The position numbers and the translations under genes were made by a program. A stretch of DNA of 64,000 nt, taken from Isoperla grammatica. Taxonomy: Eukaryota; Arthropoda; Insecta; Plecoptera; Perlodidae. Under the pieces are notes generated by a model, which was given only the letters and a program-made list of their open reading frames with translations, was not told where the DNA came from and ran no database searches. The DNA is taken from positions 49,822,526 to 49,886,525 of the forward strand of contig OX246740.1 of assembly GCA_945910005.1 (NCBI GenBank), written 5' to 3'. Of this stretch, positions 22,066 to 33,317 are shown piece after piece (the first letter of the stretch is position 1; each line of letters opens with the position of its first letter).

Positions 22066-22640
22066 AGGTAGTAGGCCTAGCCTAGGCTAGCAAAATAACT
22101 CCATGTGCTACGGCGTCCAATGGCGTAGTATGGGACGCTACTCCAGCTAGGCCAAGTTCTAGAATTATATTATGGGTAGGAAAGCGAAAAAGAGCATTCG
22201 TGATGCTCCCAATACGACAACTGGACACGTAGTTTCTGTAGTACCTGTACTACGAGAGAAACGGGATGAGTTTCCATTGATGTCATATCTGATTGAACAA
22301 AGGGAGCGTCTTGATGCCGAAGAATTGGTAAGAATGTAGGCCTACGCCTAGGCCTAGGGTCCAGACTTGGAGTATTAGGTTAGTTGCAGCCTTGGACTTA
22401 GTCATTGGAGTAACCTGATGAAGCTCTTGTGTATGATTTAACAGCAGGCCTAGGCCTAGGCCCTAGGCCTAGGCTTAGCTGTAGAGGCAAGATTATATTT
22501 AATCTGGGTCTGACCAATAGGCCTAGCCTAGCCTAGGCCTAGGCCAAGACTTGGACATAGCTTAGGCCTAAGCTATAAAATTTAGGCTTGTTGTTGTTAT
22601 CTCATAGCCGCCTAGCCTAGGTCTAGGCCTACACCTAGTT
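22066..22640. repeat. CCTAGGCCTAGG-rich palindromic clusters
   Basis: Runs of the self-complementary word AGGCCTAGGCCTAGG occur at about 22068-22092, 22342-22362, 22445-22475, 22518-22575 and 22612-22632. They surround and follow coding exon 1. Similar scattered words occur at 26520-26550. Low-complexity sequence, no coding content. Confidence 0.85.
22172..22327 (+). CDS. Exon 1 of the 1143-aa gene (52 codons, phase 0 donor)
   Basis: Begins at ATGGGTAGGAAAGCGAAAAA. There is no in-frame extension upstream with better context. Ends GAAGAATTG|GTAAGA, and translation past the donor reaches a stop within four codons. The N-terminus is basic (GRKAKK) and ends in a charged stretch (EQRERLDAEEL). 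Confidence 0.85.
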
Positions 22641-25600
22641 CTCAAATCGATAATTATTTACTTATGCCGTATGATGCTGTAACGCATAATGAAGTGTTTT
22701 CAGCGTGTTCCTGCCGGCCCGTCGATATGACACAATCGATATAGGCTAAAGAGACAGACATATCAAGGTTTTACTACCTGTGGGGTATTAAAACGTATAA
22801 TAATCACAAATGTCTTTATTTTCTTCACCTCGTGGTCTGCTACCATGACACTTTCCATTTAGGATGATTTATTTTCAGGTCGACAACAGCTATTGTACTC
22901 GAAATTCGCAGTGTTATCTCCATCCAACGCTGAACTTTGCCACCAGTAGAGTTGTTGATGTTGTTGTGTGTGCTCCTCTCACAGTTGGCTGGTTGCCGGT
23001 GGTGAGGATCTCATAACTTCCTTCCTTCCTCCAGTCCCCTCCTTAGCACATTTCCTCCTTCTTCCATCCTCCTCTTGCTAATTCATCCCATTCTTCTCAT
23101 TATTCCTTGATCTCCTCTCTTCCGTTTCTCCTCTTGCCCTCATCCCACTTTCTTCTCCATCGCCATCGCCTTTTTCCTTTTCCTTCCTCCTGGGTTCAGG
23201 TTTTGGCCTCAGCCTATCGGCAAACGCCTTCACCTTTCCTAACCCCACGACTTCCCCCTCCAACTGATTCCACTCCACGGTCGCCCTTCCCAGGAAGGAG
23301 AACTTGCCTATGTCTGTCCTCCATGTCCTTTCTATTTTCCACTGGTGGTCCCCCCTGCCCATGTAACTGGCTCCTTTCACCGCCCTACTCAATTCCCCCC
23401 ACCCCTCATGCTTCCTTACCACCCTGTACATTTTCCCCAACCTATCCCTCCGTCTCCTGTCCTCAAGAGTCTCCCATCCTATCTCCTTGACCAATTTCGT
23501 TACGCTCTCGTACTCCCTTCTCATCCTACCATCCCCCATGTCTATTTCCACCCATCTATTCGCCCTTCTAAGTACCCTTCTCGCCGCCCTCTTTTGAACC
23601 CCTTCCAGGGCATCTCTCCCCTTGTTGTCATGCGGATCCCACACCGCCCCTGCATATTCCAGGCCTGGCCTAACCAGAGCTCTATACGCATGTTCCCTTA
23701 TTTCACCGCTTGCTCCCCTCAGCACCCTCATCACAAAGTTTAGGTTTCTGACGCCCTTCCCAACCATCCTGCTTATATGCATCCCCTCTCTTGTAAATTA
23801 AAAAAAAAAAGCAAATGGCAACTACTTTTGTCAGTGTTCGAGTTTGCCTACTAGTAGAACATAATGGATTTCACTGACTACGTATATCACGCAGGTTTAA
23901 TGCGCATTGGATGAAGGCACCTTGGTTCCAATCAGTTTCAGAGTGTGGTAGGGCTATGCAGGTCAAATTTACCTCAAGGTGACTCCGATCCAATACACTT
24001 TGGCAAGCGAGTTGGAGGTTAGAATTCACTTTGATTTATTTGATATATACACATCAAAGCGGCTACGCGATGCGTGCGCAGCCTCGGCCTGTGATGTGAT
24101 TGGCTGAATACGCAGCCCGCTTACATGAGGCCTCTTCAGATTGACGTGATATATAGAGCGGATCCCAACCGAATCGACTGAAAGTGACTGCAGCCAAAGC
24201 GAGGCTTGGTGTGCGTGATATGTGTAATCATTGTCAAAAATATTTTTAGACTATTTCCCATTTTACATCATGCAACTAGAGTAGACTTAACTCATAACTT
24301 TTTCTCTGGTCTTAGTCAAAATATCTAGGTAAATATTGAGCCTAAGACTTGTGGCACCACACTCCATCCACTTCCAGTGTGAATTCTCAAATGCAACATG
24401 TAAAAGATTGCTAGGCATATGTAAATATTTGAAGAGGCTCATCATCACAGACAGGGGCTTATCTTTTCTTTGTATAAATGTTTTTCAGAGTGAAGTAGAA
24501 GACGTGTTATTAGAGGGGGATGTGATTGGAAAACTTGAGATCCCCAACGAAACTGGTTCAAATGATGAAGTCCTAATGTCTAAAAGAATTACGTAAGTTG
24601 AGGCAACACGTAACCTTTGCACGCATTGGCTCTAGCCCTAGTAGGCCTAGTTTGCTCTGTTGTTGTGTTAAATATTTATTTCTATTTTATTTCGTTCATT
24701 TTGTCTAGTGTTTATATCATGGTGTCATGTCATGTTGTAACTTGTACACATAGGCTAGACGCTATTCGTGTCGATTGTCCTCGTTAGTAAATTTTGTTTT
24801 ATTACTGAATAGGCCTAGGATAGATAGGGCTAGACAAATAAATAACGTTTAAGGAAAATTGTTTGCACTGCAATGCCAAGTTTTGAGTTTTAAGTTTTTT
24901 GTTTAATGCCTAGCAGATGCTTAGTCCAGCCCGACTTAATACGCGAGACTACTATGACCAGCGAACGCGAGCGTGCCCTACAAAAACTTCACGCTTTGGA
25001 GAGCGAGAGTCGAAGACAGGAGACAGAGCAACTCCTGGCCAGGTAAGTTACCCGCACCGAAACACGAACATTATATTGAAAACGTGTACAGTGGAGCGCC
25101 TGTGATAACTTTTCCGTTGGGTCTGCAGTACCGGTACCTACAGTTTAGATTAGACCTAAGTTATAAAATGAATTCGTCTTCTGCCTATGTGTATTTCAGT
25201 CCAGTTTAAATTATATTTGATGGCCTAATTAGTAAGTTAATGAAGTTCAATGTATATTTGTTATATTTTCTTCCAGCTCATCAAGACTGGTGGGAAGCTG
25301 GCAAGTATCACCACTGCCTGTCAAAACAGCAGAGCAGGAGTACTTTCCAGGAACGCAGCAAAGCAAAGGTCGCAAGAAGGGTCGCTCGTCTTCGAGGAAC
25401 AACCATCGTGGAGAGCCGTTCGTGTTTGCCCCACCACAGGTTGTACAAGGTAAGTTGGAATCGAAAGGGACGACAACAGTCTTGAACCGGTTGGCATGCA
25501 CTGATAGAGAAACGAAGCTATGTTGGTTCACCATTTTGTTTTGTGCGCCGTTCCTTTTTTTAGAGCCGCCAAGGCACCAAGATGTGGGGCCACAGCAGCT

Positions 25601-28600
25601 TGACAACGTCTGGCGTCAGAAACCCGGGTCGGCTCTGTTCGATAAGAGGGATGGACCGCCCCAGGTGAGCGAGGAGGAGGAACTCCGATGGGCGTTGCAG
25701 GAGAGCACCAGACTGAGCAAAGTGAACACTACGCCTTATTTGTGGTGAGTAGCAGTCATTGATCGCTCTCGGACAATTTGACTGATGAGGGTTAGATCAA
25801 GCAGGGCCTACAACATTAGTTTGGTTTTGTGTTTTATAAATCCGTTGATAGGTTTGAAACGGCTCTCTATTTTTCCTCTTTTCTGTCAGTCTTTTAATTT
25901 CTACATTTATTACAAGTTCTTTACAATGCATAGGCCTATATTATGGGTTAGAAGACAGATGCAGTCCATATCCTCCCCTTTCTTTTTCCCTCCCCTCCAC
26001 CTTTTTCTCCCTTTTTCCCTTTCCTTTTCCTCCCCACCCTTCTACATTCCCCTTACCTCCCAACTCCCGCCATCTTCATCTTTATAAGTACTGTATTTAT
26101 TTAGCATTCATGCGGAAGGCGATAACCGATAAGGCTGCCAAATATCTAAAGTTGTCAAGTAGTTAAAGCTAGGGTCAAGAGTGTTAACAATGTTTTGAAT
26201 TCTGCTTTGCTTCAGTGAGTTCCTTGGTGTCTTAGAAGTAAGGCTGGGCATCGATGTAAATCGACGACATCGACGACAAATAATCGATGTCAAATCGCGA
26301 TGTCGGAATATTTTCGACATCGACATCGAAACGAAAATAATCGACATCGTTTTTTTTAAAATTGATAATTAATCAATTATTAATAAAAAAACTTTGTCAC
26401 CTGTTAAATGGAGGGATGAAGACGGTTAAGCATTTCACTAACCGGTTAATCGAACCGGTTTTTAATCAGTTAATAACGGCAACAAATCTCAGTTTTCGTC
26501 TGCAACGGGAGATAACTGACCTAGGCTAGCCTAGGCCTTCTAGGCCTACGTGACGGCCATGCGGGCCGGTCAGCTTATTTTTGTCGTCATAAACACAATT
26601 GTGGATATTGATTTCAATTTATTTTAACGCAATATCCGATTGTAGAGGCTTATTCAAGTCGTTTTTCATTAATCCGTTCTTGATTACTTGCAGCGTAGTG
26701 AACTATCAACAAGCGGCCGCTTGCATTCCACTCGCCTGCGCGTCTATCGCGATCTCGCTTCCACTCACGCGTCCTGCGACTAGGCCTAGCGCTTTCTCTC
26801 TCTCTCTCTCTCACGGCGGCCGATAGCAGCCGACACGGCGAACTACTTCGTCGCGTCTCGCTCAGACCATTGTTCTCTCGCTCTTTCTCGTTCGGCCGCA
26901 TCTGTTCTCACTTGCCGAGTGCCGGCGAACCAAGGGATGGCTCGCGCTGCACATATTTGGGGGGGGGGGGGGGGGGGTTTGAGAGTGTGCGGTATCCTAT
27001 GATACGGGTCAGTTTGGACTAAAAGCGGCCGTGGACAAATAACTATGCCGCCCCGGCATAGTTGAAAGTTCCCATTTCTCGCGTGAATTGACAATTGATT
27101 AGTTATTTAATTAATTGACGAAAAAATCGATTAAAACCAAAAAAAATCGATGTCGAAAATCGTCACCGACATCGATTATTAATCGATTAATCGATGTCGA
27201 CGCCCAGCCTTACTTAGAAGGCTTTTCTAACTTTTCGCCCAGTCTTCGTCTTGATTAGCCACATTTAAAAAATATGGAACGTAAAACCCAAATATCACGT
27301 CAAATGTTTTCCGTGTTATCTGTTTGGCTACTCTCAGGGGTTTCTTGTTGTTGCAGCTTTGCTCTAGGGCCTAGTAAAATACAAAAATGTAGCCGTTAGC
27401 CTACAAGCTACACTCTGAATGCTTCATTTGAGCATTTTGAGTGTTTGGTATAACACATAACCCTAAGCATGTTTGATTATCCCATCATCCTTACAAAGGA
27501 ATTATTATTAATTGGTAGTTTCTATATACTGTATAATAAATCACTGTTTAGGTCTGTGTAGGTAAACTAAATTGACGTTGTCTTAATTATGTTTGTACTG
27601 AATAAACTGAGAGCAAGTAAGCCCCAATGGATCAATCTATTACAGTGCGATGAATTTTGTATTCAAACGTTGAATTTATTATGTAATATGAGCTTTCAGT
27701 CACTTTCACACCCTTCTTATTATTGCCAAGTTGAGAGCATTCATTGTCACCTGGGAGGGGGGGGGGGGGGCATTCAAAGCTTTCTGCTTCCAATACATTA
27801 GCGGTGTCGTGCTTCCAGTGGTTCGGGGGACCGTTGGTCGACAGAAGTGGAGATGCGCCCGAAGATTGTCGGCGCCCAGTTGCAAGCACGTCAGACTCTC
27901 GACTGCTTCGTCAAGGTCGACAAGTTGGGAAACCAGTACATTGACAAGGATATCCACCATCGGCCCAAAGGTAAACAACTCGTAACTCGGGCAGAAACAT
28001 GCAATGTATTCAAATCAGTTTTAGGCAGTGACGTAACGGAAGTAACGCTTTACTATAACAAAATAACTTTCTCAGTAACGTTGATGGTAATGTTATCATA
28101 ATTTTTTAGGCTAACGGTAATGGCCTAAAGTAATTTCGTTACGATTTTATGTGTTCTTTTTACGTTGCTTACGCGCACTTTCGTTTCTAACAGTGGGTTT
28201 TAGCACTACGCAGTTTCGTTTAGCGGTGTGTTTTTGTAGTGTTTTTAATTTGGGTTTCAACTTTCATTTCATTTCATTTCATTTATTATTCATTCATACA
28301 TTGTGTACATACAACTGATTTCGTCACATTAGTACAAGCATTACTATAAACATAACTACTATTTTTTAATTTCATACGTTTCTTTCACCTGCCTTACTAT
28401 CTTGTGTAGGCCTGTATCTCTGTTCACTGATTATTTCATTTTTCTCCATATTTCAGAGCACTCGGCTAACAACCATGACATTAGGAGTTCTCAAGGAAAC
28501 TCGACAGAATATAACCGGTCGGTTGCTTTGGCTCAAACTGTTGAAATGGGTCTTGTCGATAACTCCTGGGATGTAGAACCTCGCAACGGTGAAAATTACA

Positions 28601-31600
28601 GCCTCGATCAGGGTGGGGATTACAGTGGTGCACGAGGCTACCAAGACGATCACTGCCACAGATCTAACAAACCAGGGCTTAAAGACTGCAACCAAAGAGA
28701 AAACACTAGACACAGTCAGGTAGATCGATCAGCTAAAGCTAAAAGTGATAAGAAAATACCTCCATTAATGCCCGAGTTGGATACTTGGGATGACAGAAAT
28801 GCACCCGATAGGAATCACAACAGAGGAAGGGGAAGAGAGGAAGTAAAACCAGGGGGCACCTGGAGCCAACACGAAGATTCGGACGAGCCCGAGAATGAAG
28901 ACCGTAGGGTAAAGGGCCCTTCGAGATACGATCAACTAAGCCGATCCGAAAGAGATAAGATGGAGAGGAAGGGCGCATCGTCCGGCCGTGAGCGGAGAAG
29001 AGAGCAGCCCAAGTATCAGTCCCCTCAGCATCGACAAGTGGCCTCTCGGGTGCACTCGGCAGAGTACGTTAATAGCGACCACAGAGATGGAGGCGAGCGT
29101 CCGCCTACCCACCGAACGGATCCCGATCCAAACGAGAAATCGACACGCAGAGATCGTCACGGCGATAGAGACGTTGGGGATCACAAACGGAAACACGTTT
29201 CTCAACCAAATAAGGAGGACGATCAAAAACAGGGGATTGATCGTCAAAACAATCCTGTAAACGGGACGAGCAATGACTCGCCTTATACACAGGACACGAA
29301 ACACGCTTCAGACAACTCTCAAGTAACCGAAACAAACCAGACTGGTGCTCTTCACAAGTCTTCTAAAGTTACAGAGTTTTTTAATCAAAATGAACCTCAA
29401 AATGAAAAGAGATTAAGTAACAAAGTTCCTACCGATAAGACTGAATCGCAAGTACAAAAACGCAACAAACCTGAAACGCATCTGCCAATGGCCGACTCCA
29501 ATAGTAACGCTAGTATCGCGCATGGGCCAACACAAGATCTTTCAGATACAAAACCGGAATGGCAGACCCTCCCTGCTGCCAGTCAGAATTTGATGGATTC
29601 TTTCAAGGGAGATAACATAGATCTGTTCGAGCTAATGCAACACATGTATCATCTTCGTGTTAAACCTTCCGACGTTGACGTGCCAAACATGCAAGGGCAG
29701 CCGGGGCCCGACTTCTCACGCCAGCACGCAATGCCACCACAAAATCTCTATCCTACTCGCCAACAGACGGCATTCCAACCGCACGGTGGCCAACAGCAGT
29801 TCGCACCCCGTTCGCAGCCGGAAGGTCAGGCCGCCGTGGCGCGGATTAGGAACGTCCAACCAGAATTCAATACGTGGACACCTCCCACGGCAAGGGGCCC
29901 GCAGACCAAGCACAAGATGCAGCCGGGCAATATGCAGCCTTCTCTTCTCGCCGCCGACGGATTGCCGCAACTCCCCCCGCTCGAGACGTCGCACGATCAA
30001 GACGACGTCGATCGAGACGAAACCGTTGAGGAATTCGTGCAGGCGATTAGCAACTTGTGCCATCTGTTGCAGGCGTCGGCACCAACAGTTGGCCAGCCCA
30101 ACGGAACGGAGGGAGACCAAGAAAATGAACGTATATTGAATGGTAAGTTGATTTTTTAACGCTAATCCCGTTTGCTGTCACACGATCGATGTTTCGATCC
30201 GTGACGATGTGGCCCCTTGCGGCGCATCAAGTTCGTCAAAGTTTGGAAGGCATTGGCCAGATTCTTGTCACTAGTAGAGTTGTCTGAACGTGACAAAGTA
30301 TTGTTAATCCAAATTATCACTCGTAATTATAATTAATGTAATTACTGCCAGTCCAGTATATCCATAGACCCTACCACTGATCATGTTCTTATTTTTTTTT
30401 TTTTCCTGTGCAGAGTTGGCCTCTTCAAGCATTCTTCTTTAGAACTTTACAAATTAGTCGTATGACTAGAAATGTGTGAATGTCAAAATAACCGGAGAAA
30501 GAACATGTTTCAAATTAGGGCTCCATTCGACATAGAATTTAATATATTCAGATTGAAATAGGTCTAATCGAACTTTGAAACACGCACTACTTTTCAGGGG
30601 TGAGATGGGATGAGTGAATGGTATATATATATATATATATATACAACACTTTTATGTTTGTTGCAGTTGCCGACAATCGGCACTTGCAACCCTGAACACA
30701 ATTGAAGTTCCGACTTCGATTTGCAAATGCTAGGTCGCGTGGCAGTCCCATTGTAAATAGTACTTGTGTACCACTCTACACTAGTGTAATGTAATAATGC
30801 CCTGTTCCAGCGGTAGACGCAGTCCAATTCATCTCCACGTCACCGATGATCGATCCCATCGTAACGGGCCAGTGTCGACAGATATTGAAGATCCTCCTGG
30901 CGAACCAAAACGCCGGCCGTAAGTGGGAGATAACCGAGGGCATCATCGAAATGCTGGTCACGCTGTGCGAAACCGCCCGTTGCTCTTCGGTGATTCCTTC
31001 ACCCACGGGCGAGGGGGAGACTTGCGCCCTTCCGTCCCACGCAGGTTTGAGCCCCGTGATGCAACAGCTGCCGCCGCAACCTTCGCACTTGAACGAGATG
31101 CTACCGCAGCCGCCCAGCGCTTGGGTGACGGGCAGAGAGCCTGGGTTATACGCGTGGCAGCACCGGGGCCAGCCCGAGCCCGTGTCCGTCTACAGAGTCG
31201 AGAGTCCTCGCTCGAATACGTCCCCTATGGAAATGCCAACCGGCCATTACCCGCCCAATCCACATTTACAACAACAGCAGCACGGGCAGAGTCTCGGGAT
31301 GTCCCATCACGTCCAATACCATCCCGTCGACATGGCGCAATTCTATCAGTATCATCAGCAAGCGGGCAGGAACGCGTACTACGCAGCCCAGCGAGCCCCG
31401 TTGAATCCGCACGCAATGCCGCACTATGGCCCCCTAGGTGATCACAGTCCCTATGGGCTGCCCGATCCCGGTGTCGTTCACAAGGTGGAGCTTCCTCAGC
31501 CCGACTTCAGACCTCCTCGATTCTCGGGTCCTCCCGGCATTCCGACAGTCAGGCTGCCTCTGACGTCTCATCCCTCTGTCGGTGCGCGTGGGCCCTTCTC

Positions 31601-31664
31601 TTCGTCGCCCAGAGTCGAAGGTTTTCCGCCACAGCAACGTCCAGTCCAGGGCGGGGGGATGTGA
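22172..31664 (+). CDS. Eight-exon gene for a 1143-aa low-complexity protein, family not recognised
   Basis: Exons: 22172-22327, 24489-24592, 24917-25042, 25277-25449, 25564-25744, 27819-27970, 28457-30142, 30811-31664. Every junction has GT and AG and the phases (0,2,2,1,2,1,1) agree. The total is 3432 nt, exactly 1144 codons. The start is MGRKAKKS. A charged helix likely to form a coiled coil lies at about residues 100-128, and a basic RKKGRSSSRNN patch near 155-165. A very hydrophilic region rich in Asp, Arg, Asn and Gln (about 300-830) contains spaced Trp motifs (NSWDVEP, LDTWDD, FNTWTPP). A helical segment follows (about 835-915: EEFVQAISNLCHLL, then CRQILKILLANQNAG and IIEMLVTLCETA), then a Pro/Gln/His-rich tail. 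I know no family with this layout. An RNA-granule or scaffold role is only a guess from composition. The rarity of stops, the phase fit and the poly(A) signal make the gene itself secure. Confidence 0.88.
22800..23796 (-). mobile_element. 5'-truncated CR1/Jockey-like LINE fragment in intron 1
   Basis: On the minus strand a 234-codon frame has the tail end of a non-LTR retrotransposon reverse transcriptase. It is cut off abruptly near 23796, next to an A-rich run on the plus strand. The 3' UTR runs to about 22800 and includes AAAATAAAG. Truncation at the 5' end is typical of target-primed reverse transcription. It lies antisense to the host gene. Exact 3' end uncertain. Confidence 0.8.
23078..23782 (-). 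pseudogene. LINE reverse transcriptase C-terminal remnant
   Basis: The segment EHAYRALVRPGLEYAGAVWD followed by a PH and VQKRAARRVL matches the conserved LVRP-LEYA-VWDP-(L/V)QRRAARF signature that ends the thumb region of CR1/Jockey-clade reverse transcriptases. This is followed by the usual WxTLxxRRxxxRLxxMYKI pattern (here WETLEDRRRRDRLGKMYRVV). The catalytic palm domain and the endonuclease are absent, so it cannot move on its own. The frame is intact to its stop, so the copy is fairly young. Confidence 0.88.
23797..24488. other. Intron 1 remainder, no further exon seen
   Basis: Unique intronic sequence. An 86-codon frame entering exon 2 from the left (24336-24486) is cut off by the acceptor and has no support of its own. 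Confidence 0.45.
24489..24592 (+). CDS. Exon 2 of the 1143-aa gene
   Basis: Acceptor TTTTTCAG, donor AC|GTAAGT. In the frame set by exon 1 it reads an acidic peptide starting SEVEDVLLEGDVIGKLEIPN. The first intron (2161 bp) holds the antisense LINE fragment. Confidence 0.85.
24917..25042 (+). CDS. Exon 3 of the 1143-aa gene (helical, charged)
   Basis: Acceptor CTAGCAG, donor CCAG|GTAAGT. The translation continues the exon 2 phase and gives a charged helix, ERERALQKLHALESESRRQE, with leucine spacing compatible with a short coiled coil. Confidence 0.87.
25277..25449 (+). CDS. Exon 4 of the 1143-aa gene (basic patch)
   Basis: Acceptor TTCTTCCAG, donor CAAG|GTAAGT. Encodes VSPLPVKTAEQEYFPG then QQSKGRKKGRSSSRNNHRGE, a possible nuclear-localisation or nucleic-acid-binding patch. 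Two other open frames overlap this exon and are shadows. Confidence 0.88.
25564..25744 (+). CDS. Exon 5 of the 1143-aa gene
   Basis: Acceptor CTTTTTTTAG, donor TTGTG|GTGAGT. Encodes a stretch with RHQDVGPQQLDNVWRQKPGS and EEEELRWALQESTRLSKV. Ends in phase 2. Confidence 0.88.
25971..26073 (+). repeat. About 100-nt polypyrimidine tract in intron 5
   Basis: Almost uninterrupted C/T from TCCTCCCCTTTCTTTTTCCC to CTCCCAACTCCCGCC. It could form intramolecular triplex DNA or bind pyrimidine-tract proteins, but is not adjacent to an exon. Confidence 0.7.
26239..27212. mobile_element. hAT-type non-autonomous element, 974 bp, in intron 5
   Basis: Ends TAAGGCTGGGCATCGATG and GATGTCGACGCCCAGCCTTA. The 8-bp duplication CTTAGAAG at 26231-26238 and 27213-27220 is perfect. 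Sub-terminal regions are packed with TCGATGTCGA-type words in both orientations, which resemble transposase-binding arrays. The interior holds CpG-rich sequence, a 20-G run (26959-26978) and a (TC)n tract (about 26797-26813). No transposase is found. Confidence 0.93.
27819..27970 (+). CDS. Exon 6 of the 1143-aa gene
   Basis: Acceptor GTGCTTCCAG, donor AAAG|GTAAAC. The phase 2 join gives a Cys codon and then a conserved-looking ordered stretch, MRPKIVGAQLQARQTLDCFV and KVDKLGNQYIDKDIHHRP. The other two frames are also open and are shadows. Confidence 0.85.
28262..28290 (+). repeat. (CATTT)n microsatellite in intron 6
   Basis: Five TTTCA/CATTT pentamers, just upstream of exon 7. No function apparent. 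Confidence 0.8.
28457..30142 (+). CDS. Exon 7 of the 1143-aa gene (1686 nt, disordered region)
   Basis: Acceptor CATATTTCAG, donor AATG|GTAAGT. A 562-codon uninterrupted hydrophilic segment with almost no hydrophobic core until its last 80 codons, where PPLETSHDQDDVDRDETVEE leads into a helical EEFVQAISNLCHLLQ. Long antisense frames over this exon are shadows of biased codon use. Confidence 0.92.
30621..30643 (+). repeat. (TA)n microsatellite in intron 7
   Basis: About eleven perfect TA dinucleotides between exons 7 and 8. Confidence 0.9.
30811..31664 (+). CDS. Exon 8 (last) of the 1143-aa gene
   Basis: Acceptor CCTGTTCCAG. Continues exon 7 in phase 1 and reads through the helical IVTGQCRQILKILLANQ and EGIIEMLVTLCETARC. 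It then enters a Pro/Gln/His/Tyr-rich tail (HHVQYHPVDMAQFYQYHQQ, repeated RPP and PPG) and stops at TGA 31662-31664. An alternative acceptor at 30412 (TGTGCAG) would give a nine-codon terminal exon ending TAG, so a short isoform is possible. Confidence 0.9.
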
Positions 31665-31907
31665 GTTGAAGCCTGACCAACCAGAAGGCAGAGAATTTTC
31701 TTGTTTTTCCTTAGCATTTATTTGTATGTATTGTTTACATGCTTAGTTCATTCAAATTTCAAACCAAATGTCTTAAGTTTGAATCTTGTGAACAGGTCAA
31801 AACAGTGAATGCCTTATTTTAGTTTGAAATCATAATTATGATGACTATTGAAGAAACAAGGCGTATCTTCATTTTGTTAGTGTGTGTAGGCATTGGCAGT
31901 GAGATGA

Positions 31908-31913
31908 AATAAA
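31908..31913 (+). terminator. AATAAA polyadenylation signal
   Basis: Canonical hexamer 244 bases after the stop codon of the 1143-aa gene, in an AT-rich 3' UTR. A good candidate for its 3' end. Confidence 0.6.
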
Positions 31914-33317
31914 CTTCAACCTTTAAGAGTATCTTAACAGTGTATTATGGATCTAGTAATTCGTTTTTAAAAATCTTCTGTACTTTTCAGCAATCATTAT
32001 TTCTAAATAATGAAGTCCTGCGGTGTCTCGAACCCTTCATAATGACACCATACCCCAAATATACCCATCTTTTCTACAAAACCAGTTTCTTTGCATTTAA
32101 AGAGAAAAGAAGTGAGTTAATTAATTCAGTACTATCATCTTAAAGATTATTGACTGCTAAGGTTTTAGGTTGAACTTTTAATTATCCCACTCATACTATG
32201 AACTTAACTTGTTTTTTTTTGTTTTTTTTTGCAATTTGGTGTGGAAGTTATTTGGTAGGTCTATGTGTAGCTATTCGTTAGTGAAAAAGATCTTAAAATG
32301 ACCAGGTATTAACAATTATTTAACTATCAGTGAGGTCATTAACTTTAATAGGGTCACACTATCACAGTTTTATTTTGTTTCATCTATCAGTTTTCTACAA
32401 TTGGTGGATGGTAGTTTCATTTAGATCATTCTCAACATCTGTTTTATTCAGTTCTAGGACAGTTTTCAATAGTAGGCCTACTTTACCAACCTATTGACTA
32501 GATTGAATCAGTATTCTTTTTCAGTTCTGCTTCAGTTTTGCTAGTTCTGCTTATGTAACCATTTTCGATACATTAGGGATGTATGCAAACTGCAAAAATA
32601 TTTTTTTCCTTACAACCTGTAATCTGTAAAACTGGACCAAACCCATGGGAATTTCTTGTAACGTAACTTTGAACGGAATACAAAACAAATGGGACCTGCA
32701 GTGGCAGTGGTCAATGCTGTGAGAACGCAATCACTACGGTATTAAACTGAGGCGTTTACATGCGTTCGTCATAAGTTTAGTCAAACCATTACTCAGGATA
32801 ACAAGTAGGCCTAAACAAGAACTTCTCTCTTGATTTGAGGATTCGAGGATTTGAAGAAATCCTAATTTCGTTTTAGGAAAAATGGTATTTTATTTCGGAA
32901 CTTGATACCAGGTTCCAAAATATTGGGTCTACATAGGCCTACCTCTGCTTTTCTTTATACACTGATGTTAGGATGTTTTTCCGATTTGTGACGTTGCTCT
33001 TATGTATTTTATAAGACCTGATAGAGTAAATATATTATCCTGATGTTGCATGTACAAACATTGCCTTAATTTTCTTGGATCAAGCTATCTTGTATAAGCC
33101 TATTTGTTTATGTTTGTTTTACATTTGTGTGAATCTAACAAATTATGTTAGTCCACTTGCTGATCTATGTTTATTTAATGTTAATTCAGTTAACGACAAA
33201 GGGCAGTCTTAATATCAAAACCGCACTAAATTAATGTGTTTAAGTAATATCTTAAGAACTTTGCACTGTACACAATTTTGGAAAAGTGTTAACACTTAAA
33301 AGTACCATGATGTGGTG
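31914..33317. other. Downstream intergenic DNA, no gene seen
   Basis: AT-rich. The largest frame (31940-32143) has no supporting context. No transposon ends recognised. Confidence 0.5.

Noticed and set aside
27731..27985. Alternative frames over exon 6
   Set aside because: Only the third frame continues in phase with both neighbouring exons.
28453..29335. Antisense ORFs across exon 7
   Set aside because: Shadows of biased codon use in the sense frame.
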